Shown in pieces: positions 61,122-64,000 of a stretch of 64,000 nucleotides of DNA. The notes below the pieces were generated by a model. It was not told where the DNA came from, made no database searches, and saw nothing but the letters and a program-made list of their open reading frames with translations. Both the position numbers and the translations under genes were made by a program. Source of the DNA: Desulfovibrio sp. JY (GTDB lineage: Bacteria; Desulfobacterota; Desulfovibrionia; Desulfovibrionales; Desulfovibrionaceae); the NCBI GenBank assembly GCA_021730285.1, contig CP082962.1:3481501-3545500 (forward strand). The letters run 5' to 3'. Numbering within the stretch: the first letter of the stretch is position 1; every line of letters starts with the position of its first letter.

Positions 61122-62568
61122 CGTATCCCCCGTCATCGACGCCCGGGGCGTCTCCAAGATGTACGAACTCTACGACCGGCCCCAGGACCGGTTGCGCCAG
61201 CTGCTCTGGCCCGGCGGCAAGCCGCTTTACCGCGAGCATTGGGCGCTTCGCGACATCTCCTTTACGGTCATGCCCGGCGAGGCCTTCGGCATCATCGGCA
61301 AAAACGGGGCCGGCAAATCCACCCTGCTGCAAATCCTGGCCGGCGTCCTCGAGCCCACCGCCGGCGAGGTGGTCCTGCCCGAACGCACCACCGCGCTTTT
61401 GGAACTCGGCTCCGGGTTCAAGCCGGAATTCACCGGCCGCCAGAACGTCTACGTCAACGCCGCCGTGCTCGGCATCCCGCGTAGCGTGGTCGAGGAGCGC
61501 ATGGAGGAGGTGGCGGCTTTTGCCGACATCGGCCCCCATTTCGACCAGCCGGTCAAGACCTATTCCAGCGGCATGTTTCTGCGTCTGGCCTTTGCCGTGA
61601 CCACGAGCCTGGAGCCGGAAGTGCTCATCATCGACGAGGCGCTGGCCGTGGGCGACGTCTTTTTCCGCCAGAAATGCTACCAGCGACTGGAAGGGCTGCT
61701 TTCGCGCGGCACGGTGGTGGTGCTCGTGTCCCATGCCATGAACGACGTGGCCCAGTTCTGCCACCGGGCGCTTCTTATCGAACGCGGCCGGGCCGCGTTT
61801 CTCGGCGACGCGGCAGCGGCGGTCAAACGCTACATGGTCGGCGACGGCGGCGGATCTGCCTCCCGGTCCTCCGGTGAAAATACACCCCTGTCCCTGGAGC
61901 TTCCCGCCGAGGAGGATGACGACGGCTTTTGGCCGGAGCCCGACGCCTTCCTTGACCTTGCAAGCGTAGCCGCCGCCAGCAACGACTGGGCCGCCTGCAC
62001 CCACGTGGCCGTCTGCGACGCCTCGGGCCATGCCTGCCGCAGCTTCGAGCAGGGCGAGACCGTCTCCATTTTCTGCCGCTACGCCGTCGCCCATGACCTG
62101 GAAGTGGCCGTGGCCGGCGTGGAGATCATAAACGACAAGCGCGTCATCGTGTTCGGCAAGAACACCCTGCAATTTAACTGCGAACACCCGACCGCCACCC
62201 CGGCCGGGGCAAGCCTGCGCGTGCGCTTCGATATCAGCCTGGACCTGGCTCCCGGCGAATATACCTTCAACCTTGGCTTTTCGGCCCTGAGCCTCGCGGA
62301 CTTCAACCGCCGCTCGAACCTTTCCCATCAGGAACTGGAGAGCCGCACCACCGTCATCTCCATCCTGACCAAGGCCGGGGATCTCATGGTCACCTTCCGC
62401 AGCCGCGACACCACGCCCGTGCAGCTCACCCACCACGGCGTGGCCAACCTGCCCGGACAGGCGGCCATGCGGCTGTATGGTGGCGGCGGGGAAGGCCGCC
62501 GGGGCGCTGCCCCGGGCCCCGGCAGGGGAGGCTCTGCCTCCCCTGCACCCCTTCGCCGGGGGACTTGA
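61111..62568 (+). CDS. Polysaccharide ABC exporter ATPase (Wzt-like) with repeat-derived tail
   Basis: 485 aa from ATG 61111, overlapping the permease stop. Walker A GKNGAGKST, signature YSSGMFLRL and Walker B VLIIDEAL lie in the first 240 residues. A Wzt_C-like carbohydrate-recognition domain follows (about 270-450). From about residue 458 the sequence is Gly/Pro/Arg-rich and encoded by hairpin repeats (62500-62568), ending with a stop codon in a hairpin loop. The original stop was probably near residue 457 and has been lost, or the repeats inserted. Confidence 0.88.
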   Translation: MPSDVSPVIDARGVSKMYELYDRPQDRLRQLLWPGGKPLYREHWALRDISFTVMPGEAFGIIGKNGAGKSTLLQILAGVLEPTAGEVVLPERTTALLELGSGFKPEFTGRQNVYVNAAVLGIPRSVVEERMEEVAAFADIGPHFDQPVKTYSSGMFLRLAFAVTTSLEPEVLIIDEALAVGDVFFRQKCYQRLEGLLSRGTVVVLVSHAMNDVAQFCHRALLIERGRAAFLGDAAAAVKRYMVGDGGGSASRSSGENTPLSLELPAEEDDDGFWPEPDAFLDLASVAAASNDWAACTHVAVCDASGHACRSFEQGETVSIFCRYAVAHDLEVAVAGVEIINDKRVIVFGKNTLQFNCEHPTATPAGASLRVRFDISLDLAPGEYTFNLGFSALSLADFNRRSNLSHQELESRTTVISILTKAGDLMVTFRSRDTTPVQLTHHGVANLPGQAAMRLYGGGGEGRRGAAPGPGRGGSASPAPLRRGT

Positions 62569-62578
62569 TGTCCCCCGG
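62500..62578. repeat. Cluster of three hairpins in the 3' end of the Wzt-like gene
   Basis: CGGGGC-GCT-GCCCCG (62500-62514), a type C hairpin GCAGGGGAGGC-TCT-GCCTCCCCTGC (62522-62546) and CCGGGGGA-CTTGATG-TCCCCCGG (62556-62578). The last holds the Wzt-like stop codon in its loop. Confidence 0.85.
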
Positions 62579-62640
62579 ACCCCCTTTTACCGGGGTGGGG
62601 TAGGGTGCCGAGTTTTTGGGGAACGGCGGGGCCTCGACGT

Positions 62641-62711
62641 TTGTCGCCGCAATCGGCCCGGCGGCACGAGGGGCTGGGGCCCCTCGACGCCGGACGCGAT
62701 TGCGGCGACAA
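62641..62711. repeat. 71-base nested palindrome
   Basis: Outer 15-base arms TTGTCGCCGCAATCG (62641-62655) and its complement (62697-62711), a middle arm pair CCGGCG/CGCCGG (62658-62663 and 62688-62693), and an inner hairpin CGAGGGGC-TGGG-GCCCCTCG (62667-62686). With the neighbouring repeats it accounts for most of the 337-base gap before the methyltransferase gene. Confidence 0.85.
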
Positions 62712-62822
62712 GGTGCGCCAGCGGCGAAGCGCCGCATGGAAGAATTTAAGGAATAGGGCGAACGGAATGGAAGATAGCGCATTCCTCTATCCCCTTTAAG
62801 AGTTTTTGGGGAGGGTGGGGGT

Positions 62823-62868
62823 CCGGGGGAGGGAACCCCTTTTTGCAAAAAGGGGTTCCCTCCCCCGG
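62823..62868. repeat. Type B-related hairpin before the methyltransferase gene
   Basis: CCGGGGGAGGGAACCCC and its complement, 46 bases in all, preceded by TTTTTGGGGAGGGTGGGGG. It ends 37 bases before the ATG at 62906. Confidence 0.8.
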
Positions 62869-62905
62869 TTCCACCTCTTCTTCCTCTCCTCCCCAAGGAG
62901 CCACA

Positions 62906-64000
62906 ATGCGGCAGTGTTGGTGCGGAACGGGCGGGCTGGAGCCTTATAGCGACGGGTACATGTTGTGTCCGGCCTGTGGCACGTTGGTGTCTCGGGAGGA
63001 TCGCGAGGAAGGCTATGGCCGCGACTATTGGTTCGGGCACCAGGAGTCCGATCTGGGCCAGCCGACCATCGAGACCCGGGCGCGGCTGGATTTGCCCGAG
63101 CGGTGCGTCTATTGGCTGCGGCGGTTCTTGAAGGCCTGTCTGCCGCCCGGCGACGTGCTGGAACTGGGCTGTGCCCATGGCGGTTTTACGGCGCTGTTGG
63201 GCAAGGCCGGATTTCGGGCGCGCGGATTGGAGCTGGACGCCTCCGTTGCCGGGATCGCCGGCGGACTTTTTGGCGTGACGGTGCTGTCCGGTCCGCTGGA
63301 GGAGCAGGAGATCGCGCCGGGGAGCCTTTGCGCCGTGGTGCTTATGGACGTGCTGGAGCATCTGCCCGATCCGGTGGAGATGTTGCGCCGCGTGGGCACG
63401 CTTCTGGCTCCGGGCGGCATCGTTTTTGTCCAAACGCCCCGGTTTCCGGCCGGCATGGCCCATGAACGGCTTCTGACCGAGGGCAATCCGTTTTCGCGCA
63501 TGTTGCTGCCGGCGGAGCATCTGTATCTGTACAGCGAAAAGGCCGTGCGCGAACTCTTCAGCTTTGCCGGGCTGGGGCATTTCCGCTTCGAGACGCCGCT
63601 TTTCCCCTACGACATGCTGTTCGTGGCCGGACGGCAGGAAATTGCCGACCATGGCCGGGAGGCTGTGGAGAAGGTCCTTTGCGCCACGCCGGACGGTCGC
63701 ATGATCCAGGCCATGCTGGACCTGACCGGCCGGGCCGAGGCGGCCGAGAAGCAGGCGGCGGAGTTGTGCGGAGCCGAAGCGGCGAGCCTGGGCGGCCTGG
63801 AAGGCGTGATCCGCGAGACGGCCTCGGGCTGGACGGCTCAGGGACGGCTGCCGCGCCTTGTCAACAAGGTGCTTTTGCGCTGGGGCCGGGCGGCCTGGGC
63901 TTTCAATAAAGCCGTCAAGTACGTGCTGGCCGCGCCCGGGTTGCGTCGGGAGCTTGCGGCGCGGGATACGGCCGGGGACATCCTGGTGGCCGTGGACCTG
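62906..64000 (+). CDS. Zinc-ribbon SAM-dependent methyltransferase (partial, runs off the window)
   Basis: At least 365 codons, no stop before the window end. ATG 62906 has AAGGAG 5 bases upstream. The N-terminus is a zinc ribbon with C-x1-C (CWCGTGG) and C-x2-C (CPACG). A class I methyltransferase domain follows: VLELGCAHGGFTALLG as motif I, VVLMDVLEHLPDP and PGGIVFVQTP. Beyond about residue 260 the chain is helical and unassigned; a further domain, possibly glycosyltransferase, may lie past the window. Probably modifies the exported polysaccharide. Confidence 0.85.
   Translation, partial: MRQCWCGTGGLEPYSDGYMLCPACGTLVSREDREEGYGRDYWFGHQESDLGQPTIETRARLDLPERCVYWLRRFLKACLPPGDVLELGCAHGGFTALLGKAGFRARGLELDASVAGIAGGLFGVTVLSGPLEEQEIAPGSLCAVVLMDVLEHLPDPVEMLRRVGTLLAPGGIVFVQTPRFPAGMAHERLLTEGNPFSRMLLPAEHLYLYSEKAVRELFSFAGLGHFRFETPLFPYDMLFVAGRQEIADHGREAVEKVLCATPDGRMIQAMLDLTGRAEAAEKQAAELCGAEAASLGGLEGVIRETASGWTAQGRLPRLVNKVLLRWGRAAWAFNKAVKYVLAAPGLRRELAARDTAGDILVAVDL

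Overview
The window is GC-rich, gene-dense bacterial chromosome with no rRNA, tRNA, CRISPR array, insertion sequence, plasmid or phage gene that I could recognise. The gene repertoire fits a delta-proteobacterial sulfate-reducer lineage (Desulfovibrionaceae, probably a Solidesulfovibrio-like Desulfovibrio): a pyruvoyl-dependent arginine decarboxylase, an amphi-Trp domain protein, a CoA-disulfide/polysulfide reductase with rhodanese domain, a rhodanese-ferritin fusion, many HD-GYP and histidine-kinase signalling proteins, and GC-rich double-hairpin intergenic repeats. The assignment is inference; no sulfate-reduction gene lies in the window.

Layout. 61-7772 (minus): a probable six-gene operon fabD-argS-SPOR protein-pdaD-nth-fused membrane/spermidine-synthase-like gene. 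7869-9251: rsmG converging on rlmH and a small acidic ORF. 9380-12341 (plus): DUF4390 protein, SDR epimerase, REC-PAS-HD-GYP regulator. 12528-13843 (minus): pgeF-like and 5-FTHF cyclo-ligase. 13925-20738 (plus): metallophosphoesterase, multi-REC HD-GYP protein overlapping xthA, periplasmic carbonic anhydrase, ArsB/NhaD-type permease and a LysA-like decarboxylase. 20790-22239 (minus): TPR protein and EF-hand/LysM lipoprotein. 22483-25000: FMN alpha-hydroxy-acid oxidising enzyme, amphi-Trp protein, cupin, SGNH hydrolase. 25186-30512 (minus): a five-gene operon LOG-HIT-LapA-mutS-lysA, divergent from uvrC across a symmetric palindrome. 32566-38215: methyltransferase, YwbE, EttA, S1-domain protein, YdjM-like membrane protein. 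38199-44924: small accessory genes (GNAT, AraC-GyrI, DUF2975/HTH pair, NAD(P)H oxidoreductase, tautomerase, YdcZ, YccF) and a sulfur/redox group (rhodanese-ferritin fusion, membrane rhodanese, MauE/DoxX, TetR). 45067-48954: fabI, DUF2867, TetR plus acyltransferase, DUF3795. 49197-54964: solute-binding protein plus hybrid histidine kinase, a ThDP 2-oxo-acid decarboxylase, YjbQ. 55090-56784: CoADR-rhodanese. 57037-64000: polysaccharide locus (two glycosyltransferase genes, Wzm/Wzt-type ABC exporter, and a methyltransferase cut by the window end).

The most unusual non-coding features are (i) a family of paired long hairpins, here called type A and type B, four complete copies plus several partial ones, in gaps between genes; (ii) the uvrC/mutS-operon divergent control region, where a 13-bp-arm palindrome sits exactly 4 bp from each of two opposed -35 boxes and both predicted transcripts would be nearly leaderless; and (iii) a repeat-rich 3' end of the wzt-like gene whose reading frame runs into hairpin repeats and stops in a hairpin loop. 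Promoters are consensus matches by eye, not experimental. Start codons were moved from the longest possible ORF wherever a ribosome-binding site and family length favoured a later start; this is stated per gene.
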